DNA of 64,000 nt from positions 3,749,211-3,813,210 of the forward strand of contig NC_029542.1 in the NCBI RefSeq assembly GCF_001577835.2, read 5' to 3'. This DNA comes from Coturnix japonica. Lineage: Eukaryota > Chordata > Aves > Galliformes > Phasianidae. The notes under the pieces were generated by a model that saw nothing but the letters and a program-made list of their open reading frames with translations, searched no databases and was not told the DNA's origin. The position numbers were made by a program, and so were the translations under genes. Of this stretch, positions 10,601 through 24,602 are shown in pieces; position 1 is the first letter of the stretch; every line of letters starts with the position of its first letter.

Positions 10601-13600
10601 CAATGCTGCTGCTGTGTTGGGATAAGATGCATTGGGAGAAGGCGACTTGCTTGTCCTTTGATGGTGGGAGCACTGTCAGCACTGCCATCTCTGGGCTGAG
10701 TTTCATGCAGAGCAGGGCCGTGTCCCATTAAAACAGAGCCTGGTGCTGATGCTCCTCTCCTCTGTTTGCAGTTCTGGCACAAAGCATGTTTCCACTGCGA
10801 GACCTGCAAGATGACCCTCAACATGAAGAACTACAAGGGCTACGAGAAGAAGCCCTACTGCAACGCGTGAGTGCTGCCATGGGGGTGTCAGGGCTGTGAG
10901 TGCTGGGGGGGATGTGGGACTCTCCTCCCTATTCAGTGGTTGATTTCCTTATGTCCCCAAATATGGGGTCCTGGAGCTCTGATGTGGTTCCATGGGACCA
11001 TTCTCTGTTGCTCTGCAGCATTTGGGGGTGGGATAATGAGTTCTGGCTGTGTCTTGGGAGCCAACCCTGTTCAGTCTGCAGGTGAACAAGACTCTGCTGC
11101 GTGTGTTTCTTAATGTCTATAAAGCAGCTTTGCAATGAGATCTTTTGTAGCTGCTTCTTATACATCGACGGGTCTTAGGGGGAAAATTAGATGATGTGCT
11201 GCTGCTTAGCACTGGGGTAGCGAGCTCCATTCACAGAGTGCTTTAAAAACTCTAATCCTGACAACATCCTTGTAAGATGGGTATTAACCATATTAATGTC
11301 TAAGAATAGAAAGGAGAAGCAATAGGGCTGTCAGTCAGACAGTGATGCTGCAGCAAAACCCTCTTCTATAGCTCTGTTATTGCTGGGAGCAATGGGTGGT
11401 GGTGGCGACACAACCCTGGTCATCCTACAGGGCTGAGATGGTGCCCTGTGTCCCCCCCTGGGGGTGGTTGTGTCCTGTAGGGCATGAGAGCCCTCAGCAG
11501 TCCTTATTGCAGCCAAAGCCTCCTCCTCTGTGTGTCCCATGGGTTGGGATGTGCCCATCCCCATCCATGCTACAGACCTGGGGTCTTGTTCTGCTCCTTC
11601 CCTCTACTGCTGTAAAGGGAAGTGGGATAATAATGGGAAATTCCTGAGATTCCAAGGAGTCTGCGCAACCCCAACCCATCTCAGTTTCTCAACCCCCTCT
11701 GCTCCAGAGCTGCCTTTGATGCTGGCTGTGGCCTTAACTCTTTCACAGCCACTCTGGAAGCCTTGATTCTCCCACAGAGACCCACATCACACTGTGCCCT
11801 TCCTGCTCCATGTAGCCGTGCCTTAATGCAGGGCTGAGGCTGTGCTGCCCAATGCTGTGGGGCAGAGCACAGGGGTCCGTGCTGCCTTGGAGAGGGGCAT
11901 GGGGACATGGGGGCAGCCCAAGAGGGGGGGTCCTGGTGCTGCTGGTGCCGTCCTCCATCCTCCACCCTCCTGCAGGAGCGGGGGAACAGCAACGTTTACT
12001 CTGGCAGGGGAGCGGCTGCTGTGCTGAGCACAGGGTCTGCTCTGTTTGAGCTGTGGCCTTCTGCCAAATTCCGAAGTTTCTTTCTTCAAGAGAGCAGAAG
12101 GAAGAGGGCCGGGCTTCCTCCTGCTCTGCCATTGCCCTGCAATCAATCCGGGTGCAGCTTTTGGGTGGCTGAAGCTCTGGGCTCCCTGTGATGCAGCCGG
12201 GTGCTGCTGGTGGTGTTTGGAGCTGGGTTCATCCCATAGGAGCACCTTGAGCTCCAGGAGGTGGAATCAGAGGCAGAGGAAAGGCTGTATCCAAATCAGG
12301 GCTGGAGGAGAGCTGAGCTGCAAAAGGGGCAGAGGCTGCTGGAGAAGCAGAAGGGTTTCTCTGCCCTGTCCCAGTTATGTGATCGTTCTGCTCATCTCCC
12401 TTGAGAGCACCTCCAGACGAGGCCAGGCTTCATCATATTGCTGTGGGCTTGCCTGAATTCCTGCTGATCTCTAAACAATTGCTGTGCTGAATGTGTTCAG
12501 CTCAGACAGCCCTGCTCCAGCACCCCCTGCGCTGCTGGGTTTGCTCCTTGGCTGCTCACTCAGCCCCCCCCCTTGTTGGGTTTGCATGGGGCACTGCTGC
12601 TGGCTCAGCCCTGTATCCCTTGTGCTGGCAAAGGGAGGGGAAACTGCATTTTCCCCTTCACCGAGGGGCTCTGGGCTGTGCCAAAAGTACATGGTGTAAG
12701 TGTGCCAGTCCCTGCTCCCTCCATCTGCTGTGTGACCACAGCTGCACCCAGCTGTGCTGCCCTATGTGTGCAGTGTGCAATGCAATGGGGGAGCACTGTC
12801 CCCCCCACTAACAGCCCCAACACCTCCCTTTCCATTGCTGACCCTAAGGACCCCCCCTTATAACCCCATTTCTGCTTTCCATGCAGTGCTGTCCCACACC
12901 CCTGGGGCTCTTGGAAAAAGAGGAGCCTCAGTGATGCGTTCTTGGCTCTGAGCAGTGCTCCATCTGGTAGCAGTCACCTCTCTTAACACAGCGAGCCCTC
13001 AGACTGATGGTGGGGGGGGGGGAAGGAAGGAAAAGAGGAACAACTGTGTGCCAGGAGGGTGCCTGGGTGTTTGTGTGGCACTGGGTGCAAGGAGAGCCCC
13101 TGTGCTGTGGGTAGGTGGGGGTGGGCAGTGAGTGTTTGGGGAAGAGCCCCCCAAATCCCTCTTCCACATGGAGAGGGGTGGGTGTATGGAAGCTCTCATA
13201 CCCCCCTCCAGCCCTGGGGTTTAGAGGAGGGGCTGCGCTCTCCTGCTGCAGGTATTGGGTGCCCATGCAGACACTGTCCTATTGTTGAGCACTGCTCACA
13301 GAGCAGATGGTGAGTGAGCGTGTTTGCTGAGAAACACAATCCTGTCGTCAGGGTGCTGCTGGGGATGGGGGGGGGGTCCTTAATGCAGCTCCATGCACAG
13401 CAGCAATACCCCCAGCCCTACATGGGGGGGTTCAATTGCAGAGCCCATTGGGCTGGGTTGCTGGTGGCTGTTGTGTTTCCAACCTTACTTATCCATGCCT
13501 GGAGCCAGAGACCTTGTGGAAAAAACCCAGTAGTGCTGCAATGCCGGCTCTGCTCCCATAAACAACACTTGGGAGGGGGGAGTGGACAGGCAGTGCTCTG

Positions 13601-16600
13601 TTTGGGGTGGGGGGGTGACAGGGATGGAGTGGCTGTGGGATGAGCAGTGCTGCTTCCAGGAGCTGCTGCTGCTGACTTCACAGTTTGGCACACCCCGCTT
13701 TGCTTTTGATTGAAATCTTTCCACTGTGGATGAAAGCAGGTTCTTGGAGCAGGCTGCTTGCACTGCAACACCCTCTGTAAGTGCTGGCACAGCCTCTGGG
13801 AAAGGGGGGGGAGATGAGCAAAGCCCCCATATAGGCAGCTCAGTGCAGTCCCCTGCTCAGTGCTGGGTTCCCTGTGCTGGAGCTGTGCCTGTGGGTCCCT
13901 TTCTGCCTCCAGCATGGGGAGGGCACCAGGGCAGCCTCAGTGAGGAGCTCATCCTGCAGAGCTGAGCTGTGCTCACTATGGGCTGGGAACAGATGCTGGG
14001 AAAAAGCAGCAGCTGCACACACAGAATGCTGGCCCAGCCGTTTTGGCAGCCTGAAAACACTGGGAGGAACTGAGATCCCACTTCTACAGCCTGCTCCGTT
14101 TTGGGGTGGGATGTTTCCAAGCTCTCTGCAAAGTAGCAGGGTGCTGCTTTCATTTAAGAAAGAACAACAGTTTATTATTGTTGTAGTGTGTCCCTGTGAG
14201 CCAGCAGCTCCATGATGGGCAGGATGTGACCGTGCAGCCTGCTGGCAGCACTCAGCCTATTGCTCTCTCTGCATTATGTTTTGTTCCCAAAGCTGCTGTG
14301 CAGCTGTGGGGTGATGCTCACCTCCTGGAGGTGTGGGGTTGTGCTGTACATCTGCCCAAAGCATTTGCTTAGGGCCCTTGTGTGAGAGCAAGCAATGCAC
14401 CGAGCTCTTGCAAGCGCTGATTGCTGTCCAAATGCAGTGCACAGTGGCCGTGCATGGCAACAGAGGTGCCTTGGAGTCATGCTGAAAGCAGCAACACGTT
14501 GTCTTCTTCCTGTTGTTTTGCAGAAGCATCCCACTGCTGACCTTAATGAAGTGTAACTCCTAGTGCAGCCCCTTGGCTCCATGATGGGGCTGTTATGGGG
14601 TGTATAGGAGGAGCTGCTGTGCCCCTGCCATGCAGCTCTTTGTGGCAGCTCTTCAGGAGAGCTCCCACCCCCATAGAAGCAGAGGGGAGACAGCAGAGCC
14701 AGCTGGGGGGGGGGGTGCAGAGCAGACAGACCCTGATCCCTGGTAATCCCCAGCTGCCTCCAGGTGCTGTGGGGCTGACAGTCCCAAATGCAGCAGGCAG
14801 ACAGGCTCTGTCCACCCTGCAAAGACTGCCCTGACCTGGTTTAGTAGCACAGCACGACATGTCTGGGGCTCTGGGGCTTTTGGAGGAGGCAGGTTGGGTG
14901 CTGAGCACCTTCCTTACCTGCACCAGTTATGGGTCTGACTGTGGGATGAGGAGCATGAGAGCACCCAGCATGAAGGGGGGGGGGGAAGCACCATCCCCAT
15001 CCCTGGTGCAGTTCTGCTTCCTGCACGCTCCCCCAACCTGACACAATCTGTCAGGGCTTCCTCATTAAGATTTAATTTACTGCTGCGAGCGCTGTGGCTG
15101 ATTCTCATGCATGCGAGATGGTTTCCCTGTTGCAAAGAGGTGGACATCTGTGGTTGTGCTGAGTGTCTCCACTCCTTCCTTCCCAGCACACGGAGATGCC
15201 TTTGGATGGAGCAGGCAGATCCTGCAGCTATGATGCTCAGCCAATGGGGGATGTGGCTCACTTGATGCATTTCATCCCACTATTGCCCCCAGCCTCAGGT
15301 ATAGGGCTGCAGCCCTGGGGAGGGTCCTGCAAAACCTCCCTGACCAAATTAGAAACCCAATGCTGTTCTGTGCCTCTCTCCTCCATCCCTCCCCACACCG
15401 TGAATGGCATCAGCATCTTCCAGAAGATGATTTTGCCCTACAGCCATGGCCGTATGGTTTCCCCCAGCTTGGCAGGGATGATTTGTAGCATTGCTTTGCA
15501 TTGGGGGCTTCCTCTTCCCCACACCCCACACACTCGGACCCTTCCTCGTGCTATTAGCATGCCCGGAGCATTGGATGCAGTTGCCATGGAAATGGGATGA
15601 TTTAGGCTCAGAGAGCAGAGAGCTGTGACAGATGAGGATGCAGCTCAGTGCTGCACCGCTGCGATTGCCTTTGCCCTTTGCAGGAGCTGCACAGCATCAC
15701 ACCATGCTCTGCAGCTCCAGGCCTGCTGCCCCCCGGCCTTGGGCTGAGCACAGCACCACAGCCAGCAAAGGGGGGGGGGGGGTTTTGGTGCTTAAAAAGT
15801 GGTTTTGTTGTCTTTGACCTCGGTGTGAGTCAGGGGTGGCTTCCAAGAAGCTCAGGAAGGGGCTCTGTGCCCCAACACCATGCCCAGCCATGATGGGGGG
15901 CTTAGCCTGAGCACACAGCATTGTATCCCCCCCCATCAGATTAATCTAAACAGAGATTAAACCATATCCTCAGTGTGGTCGGGGATCTGCTGTCATCCAG
16001 CCCTGCTCCTTGTCCCCCTCAGCTGCTGCTGAGCTTCCTTTCCCCTTTCTGCAAACCACATCTGCTTTGTCTGCTTTCTGGGTGTGCGTGGGGGGGGGTG
16101 TGGGGGTGTGATGGGGGTTCTCTATTTTCTCAGCGTGGTTCTGGAGTCTATTTTTGTTGTCTCACTTCCTGCATTGCTGTGTGAGGTATGTGCTGCTCTC
16201 AGGTCTGTGTCTCAGTGTCGCGGTGCAGATGGTTTCCTGCTGTGCTGACCGCAGTGTGGACAGCCATGGGCAGAGCTCTGCTCATTCTGTGTATGGTGAA
16301 TTCCCTATGGTGGCTCTCAGGGCACAGCAAGGGGCTGTCAGACCCACTTGGCACAGGCAGGGATGGGGCTGCAGCCTCCCATAGGTCAGGGCTCACCCCA
16401 TTTGCCAGCATGGGAGCTGTGGGGTGCCCGGTGCAGGGACAGCACTGGGGCTGCTATAGGGTCAGAGATGCATCTGCAGGTTTATTTTCATCCCTGCTCA
16501 CCTCCTTCCAGAGCTGCCATGGAGGAGAAGAGCTGCCTTGTCTGTGCTTTCAGAAGGGTTTGTTTGAGCAAAGGGAGGTGAACATGAGCTGGGGGTGCTG

Positions 16601-19600
16601 CTGCTCTGTGCCCCCCAGACCCAAAATGGGACAGCTGCCATTATATGTATTGATGCCCAGCAATGGATTTGCTCATGGAACCCACCACCACGTTCCAGCA
16701 GCTTTGCCTCTGCTCTCCCTCCCTCCTGCATGGGGGAAGGGCTGCATGAAGTGTTCCCATCTCCATGGGGGCATTCAGTGTTTGTGTCAGACGTTCACCT
16801 CCTGCCACGCGTGAATTCACCCCACTGCACATCTGTGTTGATAGCACAAGCTGTGTGTGGCACTGCAGGAATGCTGCTGGGCTGTGGCTCTCCTGCTTTA
16901 CAGCCCCGTGTTGGGCACATCACCCAAGGTGTGGGATGGGTGGAGGTGAGAAGTGCCCCGGGGTCAGACGCTGTTCTGCTGACGGAGCTCCTGCTGGGTG
17001 GTGATATCCTTAATGTGAGGTCTGTGGCTGAAACTGCAGCAGAAAGAGCAAAGAAAGCTCTGGGCTCCTCAGAGCCATCGTGGTGGGAGCAGTGGGGCAG
17101 AGGCAGGGTGGTGTAAACCAAGATATTTACTCAGACTGATGTTAGCAGTGATAATAACTGAAGGTTCTGGTGAAGGTACCAGTGCCATGGAGGGGGGTGG
17201 GTGCCCAATACTGATGCTGTCCTTTCCCCCCCCTAAACAGACACTACCCGAAGCAATCCTTCACCATGGTGGCAGACACCCCCGAGAACCTGCGTCTAAA
17301 GCAGCAGAGTGAGCTGCAAAGCCAGGTAAGCATGCACTGTGCTGCAGAGCCAGGTGAGCTGCATTGTGCTTTGTGCTGCACCCTATTGTGCTGCCTTCTC
17401 TTGCTCTGCTGCTTCCAGGAGAGGCATGCATGGGGTGTGGGGGCTGTTTGCTCTTCCACTCATCTATGGTGGTTGTGAGCTGCCTTCCCCAGGCACTCCC
17501 AGCCCTGCAGTGGGATTTTCCCCGCTGGCACCCAGCATTGCAGTGGGGTGAGATGGTAAAGGAGGGGTGTGTTGCGCTCTGCGGGTGCTGATTTGGGGTA
17601 AACCCAAAGGTTGGAAGGGGTTGGAAGCTCTGGAAAGCAGAAATGAACAGATGTGGGAAGAGGGGAGGCTGGAGAGGAGGGAGATGAGTAGACGTGCCCC
17701 ATTCTGTGCCCTGGGGTGTCCCTGAAGTCCCCAGCTCTGATGCAGAGCTCTGGGTGCTGCTCCTCCTGGGGGTGTTGGCATTGCCCTGGCTGGGCAGCAG
17801 GCAGAGCTGCAGTGGGACAGAATGAATCCATGGGCAGTTCTGGCTTGAGTCACCATCCCTGGGGAGAGCACAGGATGTGGCAGCTGCTCTGGGAATCTCT
17901 TTAATTTCTTTGGGGTTTTATTATTTCCTTCAATGGAAAGAGGCAAAGGGGAAAGGGCTGAGAGTCCACTCCGAGCTGTCAGCATTGGCTCAGTGCGATG
18001 CTGGGAGTGGGTGGGCAGCACAGGGTTGGGGTTTGCCCAGGGTTGGTGTGAGTGTGAGCAGTCATCCTTTAGGCTCAGTGTGTTCCCCTCCATGTGCCTG
18101 GAGCAGACACTGCCCTCCCCCCCTTCCTCTCCCTGTGAGCCTGGAGCTGCCAGGCGCTGGAAGACAAACAGAATGGGGGTCAGGACCTCACCTGGTGGCA
18201 CATAGAGCTGTGCTTTGCAAGGCTGCATCCCATTCCTGCCCTGCTTCTCCACCACTGCAATGTGCATGGACCCTTTTTGGTGCTGGGAGGGTCTGTGTCC
18301 TCAATGGGGCTGCTGCCTGCTGGAGCTCTCTGCAGCTCGGTGCTTCCCTTCACAGCTGTGTTTGTGGGTGACCCCAATGGGGCTGATCTGTCAAACCCAC
18401 ACCCAGCAGGACTGGCAGAGCCAGTTGTGTGCACCGGTAACGGGGCTGTATGTAGATCCACCACCTTTCTCCTCTATTTGTGTTTGTGGAGAGGGCGTCT
18501 TCTGTTCCGGTCATTGTAGATGCTGGATAATAACAGCCTGTGCTGTTAAATGTGTCTGCAAAGTGACAGCTTTTACGCCTGCAGCCTCCTCTCGTAGCCC
18601 ACGTGCGGTGAGCAAATGGCAGGGTTCCCCTTCTGTGGTCACCCCTGGATGCTAAAAATGGGCATTTTGGGGGCAGCCGCCCTACCCAGGCACTGCAGAT
18701 ACCCAGAGCACAGGGCAGGCACTGGCTGCCTTCTAAGGGCAGGGAGAAGCAGAAAATTGCCCCCATTCTGAGCACTTCCTCCCCTCCTTCTGTTGTCTGT
18801 CATGATGGTTGCAGCACTGCAGTGTCCCCTGCTCTGTGTTTTCCCCTCCCAACACCACCCCAGTGCCCCTGCCCTGCTCTGATTACCATGGGGCAGATCC
18901 CCCTCTGCAGCACACGCTGTGCCCCACACCCTGGCATCGTCCCCCCCTTGCATTCAGGGTGGCTCCATATGGGATCCTTCGGGGCTGCATTGCTCTAAGC
19001 TGGATGTTACAGGGACAAAAAGAGAAGGGTGAGATTCAGGAGGGTGAATGTATGGAGTGCCAATGAAAGTACTTAGCCCTGTGATGAGCTTCTTGCTTGG
19101 GGATGCTCTGCCTTTCCTTCTTCTGCTTGTTGAGCTGTGCATTTGCAGCTCAATGTGTAACACCCAGAGGCTGCTCCTTCCTAATGGCAGCATTTGGGAT
19201 GTGTTCCTTATCCCAACCAGCTCCAGCTCTTGCTCTCACTGCCTGGGGCAAACAGAGGCTTCTGCCCTGAAATCAGCCTCCTGATGGCCATATCTGGCAA
19301 ACAAATAGGGATGCTTGGTTCTGCTGGCCCTCCAGCCCCACAGCCTGCTCTGTCATGGCCATCCTGAGCCTTTTCTGTCCCTCAGTGTCCCCTGTGGGAG
19401 CAGAGGGTGCAGCTCATGGAGCCCTCAGGACCCACATATGGGCAGAGAGCTGCGGCTGAACTGACATGCAGTGACAGCCTGCAGGAAGCACAAAGTGAAT
19501 CCAAGTGACCCCAGCCCTGCTGAGAGAGCAACAGGATGAGCAGAGCACAGGAAGCTGCTGCCTTTCAGCTCTTGGCACTGCCCGGTTTTGCTGTTAGTGG

Positions 19601-22089
19601 ATCCATTATAGGGGACTCCTGCACAAACCCAAGACTCAGACGGAGCTGCTGTGGGTCAGTGAGGTCCATCTGGGTGAGCAGAGCAGCTCCACACGCTGCG
19701 TTCCCCCACGGCTCACTGTGTTTGTTCTTGATCCCACCCAGATTCGCTACAAGGAGGAGTTTGAGAAGAATAAGGGGAAAGGCTTCAGCGTGGTGGCTGA
19801 TACCCCGGAGCTGCAGCGAATCAAAAAGACTCAGGATCAGATCAGCAACGTGAGTAACTTCTGATGGCTGTGGCTGATGCTGCTGCACAGCAGCTGACCC
19901 GGGGCACAGTGACACCACTGCCTGCAGCAGCTCATCCCTCCAGCAGCACGCAGAGGGTTAATTAACCTTTAGCTGCTGGTGAAAGTCATGTGCACAGCCC
20001 TTATCTAACAGCCCAAGCTATTGCAAAACATGGCCCAGCAGAGCCAGGAGGTTCCTCACTGAGCCCTGGGTCTGCCTGGAGAGCTGCAGCTTTGCATGCA
20101 AAATCTTTTGGGTTTCAGAGAGCTGCCATGCTTGTGCAAGGAGAGGGAACCCACATGAAGGAGCTCATACACACACACAAACACAGCACACCCCGTGGGG
20201 CTGGAGGCGGCTGTTTATTCCCTCTCCTTTTGATCCCATTGTGCAGCTCTGTGCTCTGCAATAGGGGGCTGCATGGTGTTATCTACACATCCAGCCCCCG
20301 TCCTGAAGGTTTTGCCTGGGTTGTGGGCTGCTGGGTGGATTTTCCTGCACAGGAGGCATTCAGAGCCCTGCAGGCATCTGTCTGCCAGCCTGGCATGGCC
20401 GTGACCCACTTAGCAGCCCCTGCATGCAGCCTGCTGTGCCAGCAGGGCTCTGTGCTGCGGGGGGATGAGCAGCACAGGGGTTGCACGCTGAGCTGCAGCG
20501 CTGCCCCAAAGCACCCTTTGCATGGGGTGTAGATGCAGGGATGAAACCCTCGTGGGGATGGAGCTGTGCAGGGCCCAGTGCTGTGCCTCTGAGCACGGGG
20601 AAGTGCAATCCTGCAGCAGCATCCCCGTCCCTGCAGCTCTGCTCCAGGCTTTGCCTCCTGCCTGCAGGGAGCCCTCTGGAGTGCCCTTCAGTATAGCACT
20701 GTTTAACCAGCAGACAAATGGGCTCCAGGTGCTTCCCAATGGCAGGGTATTCATTAACAGGAGCAGCTATTAATTTTTACATCACGACCAGGCTTTGAGT
20801 TAACCCTTTGCTGCAGTGATTGCATGGTGGGATCACTTAAAGTGCTTCTGCTGTGTGCTCCTGCAGTGCAGGGGGTTGGGGGGCTGCATCTGTGCCTGGA
20901 AACCTCACATATCTCCCCCCAGGACCCTGAAGCCGTCCTTCCCCTGGGCACAAGGGGAAGTCAGGCTGCTTGGTCCTCCCCATGTACCTCTTGTCCTCCT
21001 CTGTAGATCAAATACCACGAAGAGTTTGAGAGGAGCAGGATGGGCCCCAGCCCCAGTGAGGGCGCAGAGATGGAGCGTAGGAACTCCCAGGAAAGCACCA
21101 ATTACCGACGACCGGAGCAGCACCAGCCACAGCACCACGTCCAGCCCAGCAACCCGGGTAAGGGCCATCCCAGCACCTGGGGGCTTCCAATGGCCACAGG
21201 TCATTGTGTTAATGGTGTATCCTTCTTGCCCAGTGTACCAGCAGCAGCCACCAGCCTCGCAGTCCTATGGCTACAAGGAGCCTGCAGCGCCTGCATCCAC
21301 ACAGCGCAGTGCACCCTCTGCAGCGGGGGTGAGTGTGGGGTCTTTGGGGTCCCTTCAACCCCGAACCGTTCATTGATCCTATGGTCTTTGAAGTCCTGTT
21401 CGACCCAAACCATCTTATGGTTCAATGATCTTTGAGGTCTTTTCCAATCCAAACCATGATGTGGTCCTGTGGTCTTTGAGGTCCCTTCCAACCCAACCAT
21501 TCTATGGTTTAATGATCTTCAAAGCCTCTTCCGACCCAAACCATTCATTGATCCTATGATCTTTGAGGTCCCTCCCAATGCAAACCATTCATTGATCCTA
21601 TGATCTTTGGGATCCCTTCCAACCCAAACCATTCATTGATCCTATGATCTTCAAGGTCCCTTCCAACCCAACCATCCCATGGCTCTATGATCTCTGAGAT
21701 CCCTTCCAACCCAAACCATTCATTGATCCTATGATCCTCGAGGTCCCTTCCAGCCCAACCATTCTACGGTTCTACAGTCTTTGAGGTCTTCCCCAACCCA
21801 AACCATCTGGTGATCCTGTGATTCTTTGATCCCATGGCTACTGCTGGCACAGCTCTTCTATGGGCTGGGTTCCCCATGGTGGGCTCCGTGCCCTCTGACT
21901 TCTCTCTCCTTACAGAAGCGTTTCCGTGCCGTCTACGATTACAACGCAGCCGATGAGGACGAGGTCTCCTTCCAGGATGGTGACACCATCATCAACGTGC
22001 AGCAGATCGATGACGGTTGGATGTACGGCACGGTGGAGCGCACGGGTGACACGGGGATGCTGCCCGCCAACTACGTGGAGGCCATCTGA
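7608..22089 (+). CDS. LASP1: LIM and SH3 domain protein 1 (LASP1), exon 1 with apparent indels
   Basis: LASP1 is an actin-binding adaptor at focal adhesions and the leading edge. Coding exons: 7608-7680, 10772-10866, 17241-17325, 19742-19849, 21007-21157, 21234-21328 and 21916-22089. Domains in order are a LIM zinc finger (MNPNCARCG; then [14 protein letters not shown] in exon 2), two nebulin repeats (exons 3-5), a Q-rich linker, and a C-terminal SH3 from [17 protein letters not shown] to [10 protein letters not shown]. Exon phases agree with human and predict about 258 residues. Oddity: exon 1 is 73 nt instead of 69. A fourth G after CGGTGCGGG, an extra A in GTGAAACTG and an extra TA in GGATATAAG shift the frame inside the LIM finger. 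The rest of the gene is clean, so assembly error is the likeliest cause. Confidence 0.95.
8225..17240. other. LASP1 introns 1 and 2, no other gene seen
   Basis: Long G-rich introns flank exon 2 (10772-10866). They hold many G or C homopolymers and only short chance frames on both strands. No conserved coding exon, structured RNA or transposon was recognised. Confidence 0.45.
21339..21833 (+). repeat. Tandem array of a CR1-tail-like 43-44 bp unit in LASP1 intron 6
   Basis: About eleven imperfect units with the pattern CCATTCATTGATCCTATGAT, then CTTTGAGGTCCCTTCCAACC. Unit ends vary between CATTCTATGG and CATTCATTG. The motifs CCCTTCCAACC and ATTCTATG are hallmarks of the 3' end of the avian CR1 LINE. 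The array therefore looks like the tail of a CR1 insertion expanded as a minisatellite. No CR1 coding sequence is present. Confidence 0.8.
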
Positions 22090-23910
22090 GGGGGTTGGAG
22101 CTGAACCCCCCCCCATTCCATAACATGGCCCCAGTGTGCTCGCGTCTCTCTCTCCCCCAGCATCCCTTCCCTCTGCCGGAGCCGTGTCCCGACGTCTCGG
22201 TTTCTTTGTGTTTCTGCAGCCACCTCTGGTTTCTCTCGCCAATTGTAGCTTTGTTCTCACTCTGCCGGGACTGAGGGTCTGTCTGCGAGGGATGACGGGG
22301 GGCTCTGGGACCAAATGTTTCTCCTTCTGCCTTCCTCCTCCCCTCTGCAGGGGATGGGATGGGGCGCACACACACCAGGCTGCCCCACATCCACCCCCAG
22401 CCCCCAGTGAGCTGGGAATGCAAGGGAAGGGAGGAGCAGGATCATTTCCTTAGGACCAAACATCCCACCTCTTGGGGGCAGGGAGGGATGCTGGGGGGGA
22501 CCAGCTGGCAGCACCTTCCCTGCGCTGATCTGGCTCTGATCTCGTCCCATTGCTTCCCCTGGCTCTCTGTTCACCATTCCTATTTCTACTGCGCTCCCTC
22601 AGTCCTCAGTGTTGCAAACCAGAAGGATATTTGTGGTTAAAACCTTTAAAAATATATATCTCTTGGGATTCAGAATGGTTCCAGGAGCAGCTCCTGCTGC
22701 TTTTTTGGGGGGGTCCAGCTGCCTCATTCTGCATCCCAGGCTGAGAGGTGCCACCATGCAGGAGCACCTGCTGCCCTGACCTCATGTCCCCCTGCAGCTC
22801 CGGTTCTCCCCTTTTGGGTCCTCATCCCTGTGCCTCTATGGGCTGAGTGTGATGTATTTCTCTGCTCTGTTACTGCACTGGGACTGTGCTGGGGGCTGTC
22901 CAGAAGTGGGAAGATGGGGGGTTTAAGTACCCTGAGCCCTTTGCCATCCCCCACCTCTCACCCATTGGTCCCCAGCAGTGGTGGCTGCTGATGTGGGATC
23001 GCATAGTGGACCAAGATCTCAAAGCACATCTCTGTCCCCTTCCCTTTTAGGCTGGGAAGGTCCCAGAGCTGAAGGTATAACTGGAAGCCTTGCAGCCAGG
23101 TGCTCATGTCCCAAAGGACCAAAGTGACCGAGTTCAGACAGCCCTCAGCTCTGCCTGGGGACAATCCCATGGGACGGGGGAGGACCCCATTGGGAAAATC
23201 CCCCCCCCTCTCCTGCCTCCATCCCACCAGGGTGGGCTGCATGGGCTGGAGGGTCCACTCGGTGCTACACAGGCAAGGAGGGGAGGGGGCAGAGAGTCCA
23301 CATCCCTCCCCATAACCCCATCCTTCATCATCCTTGTCTGGGAAATAGTAGAGGGGGGGGATTGTCAATGTGAATAAAGCGTTTTTTAATGGACCAAATC
23401 ACACAGGTGATCACGTTTTGGTATACAGACCTTTTTTTAATGCTACCTTGGAACCATTGTCCTGAGTCTCTGCTCCCCTTCTCCCCCCCATTTTATTGTG
23501 GGAAACAAACCTCTTACTGCTTCATTTCTGCCTTTTTCTCTCGACTTATGCACTTTTTTGCCTTTTTTCATAGCTGAAAAGCACCTGAACCTGTATTTAA
23601 AATAAATAAATGAATTAAAAAAAAAAAAAAAAAAACATTAAAAAAAGAAAAAGAAATGGAAAAGCTTCTCGTCACGTGTTAAAATAAACCTCGCCCTTCT
23701 CAGCTGCCCTGGTCACGTCTCAGTGCTTAGAAGGTGTTTCCTTTGGATCCACCACTTGGTTGGGGTTTGTCTTCACATTCTCCTTCCTATGGGGCTGAGT
23801 CCCCCCCCCCCAACAATCCGTCCTTTGGCCTTTTTAAATCCAACCCTCGAATGGAACAGATTGATCCTCCTTCTTGGTTTCCTCCACAATAAAAGTGTGG
23901 TTTCTACCTG
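22090..23910 (+). other. LASP1: LASP1 3' UTR
   Basis: About 1.8 kb follow the LASP1 stop without another gene. Candidate poly(A) signals AATAAA occur at 23373-23378, in the AT-rich stretch near 23600 that precedes an A-run of about 19, near 23682, and at 23888-23893. The last is followed by GTGTGG-rich sequence typical of a cleavage site. Several 3' ends are possible. Confidence 0.65.
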
Positions 23911-24450
23911 CCCGTGGTGCTGGTGTCATTGCAGTGTGCCCGCTGTTCCCTTGTGCCCCTGGGACACAGGGGGGACCTGGAGACATGGGGACCCTGCAGA
24001 TCCTTGTGTCTGAGTGCAGCCCAAGGGGGGATTCAGCAGCTGCATCCAACCCTGAGCAGGGGGTGAGGGCTTGGAGGTAGGTGGCTCTGCTCGCCCTATT
24101 GCCTCTCCCACCTGTGTCTGCTGTTCCCATTCCATCTATGCTCCCTTTGGTGATGCAGACGGACTGAAATGGGTTGAGAACCCAAAAGCAAAGGGAGCTG
24201 TAAAGGGTTACACTTGGATGCGGGGCTTTACAGGGCACCGAGCGGCTGCACTGCTCTACTGGGAGCCGCTCCCCCCATGGGGTGAATCCCTTTCCAGGCT
24301 GACATGGGGTCCCCGGAGCCCCAGGGGGGATGTCGGGGTGATGGAGCGCAACCGGAGCTCCAAGCGGGGCAGCAGCCGGGCTGCACGCGTGCGCCCACCC
24401 TATTATCTCCCAGCCGGCTGCAGGGATCGGCATCGCCTCTCCGAGCTGCG

Positions 24451-24504
24451 GGGCTGTAGGGCTGTAGGGCTGTAGGGCTGTAGGACTGTAGGGCTGTAGG
24501 GCTG
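24451..24504 (+). repeat. 9-bp tandem repeat GGGCTGTAG
   Basis: Six to seven copies of GGGCTGTAG with one A variant lie about 100-150 bp before the micropeptide start codon, in its likely promoter or 5' UTR. Confidence 0.85.
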
Positions 24505-24602
24505 CGGGCTGCGGGGCTGAGGGACGAGAGGAGAGGGCAGAAAGGACGTCGGGGAAGGCGCTGGGGACACGGCTGAGCCCCGGCTGCTGCTCGCTCCTCG
24601 CC

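Noticed and set aside
23617-23637. A-run of about 19 near 23618, as a sign of a retroposed gene
   Set aside because: It lies inside the LASP1 3' UTR next to poly(A) signals. No target-site duplication or retrocopy body was found.
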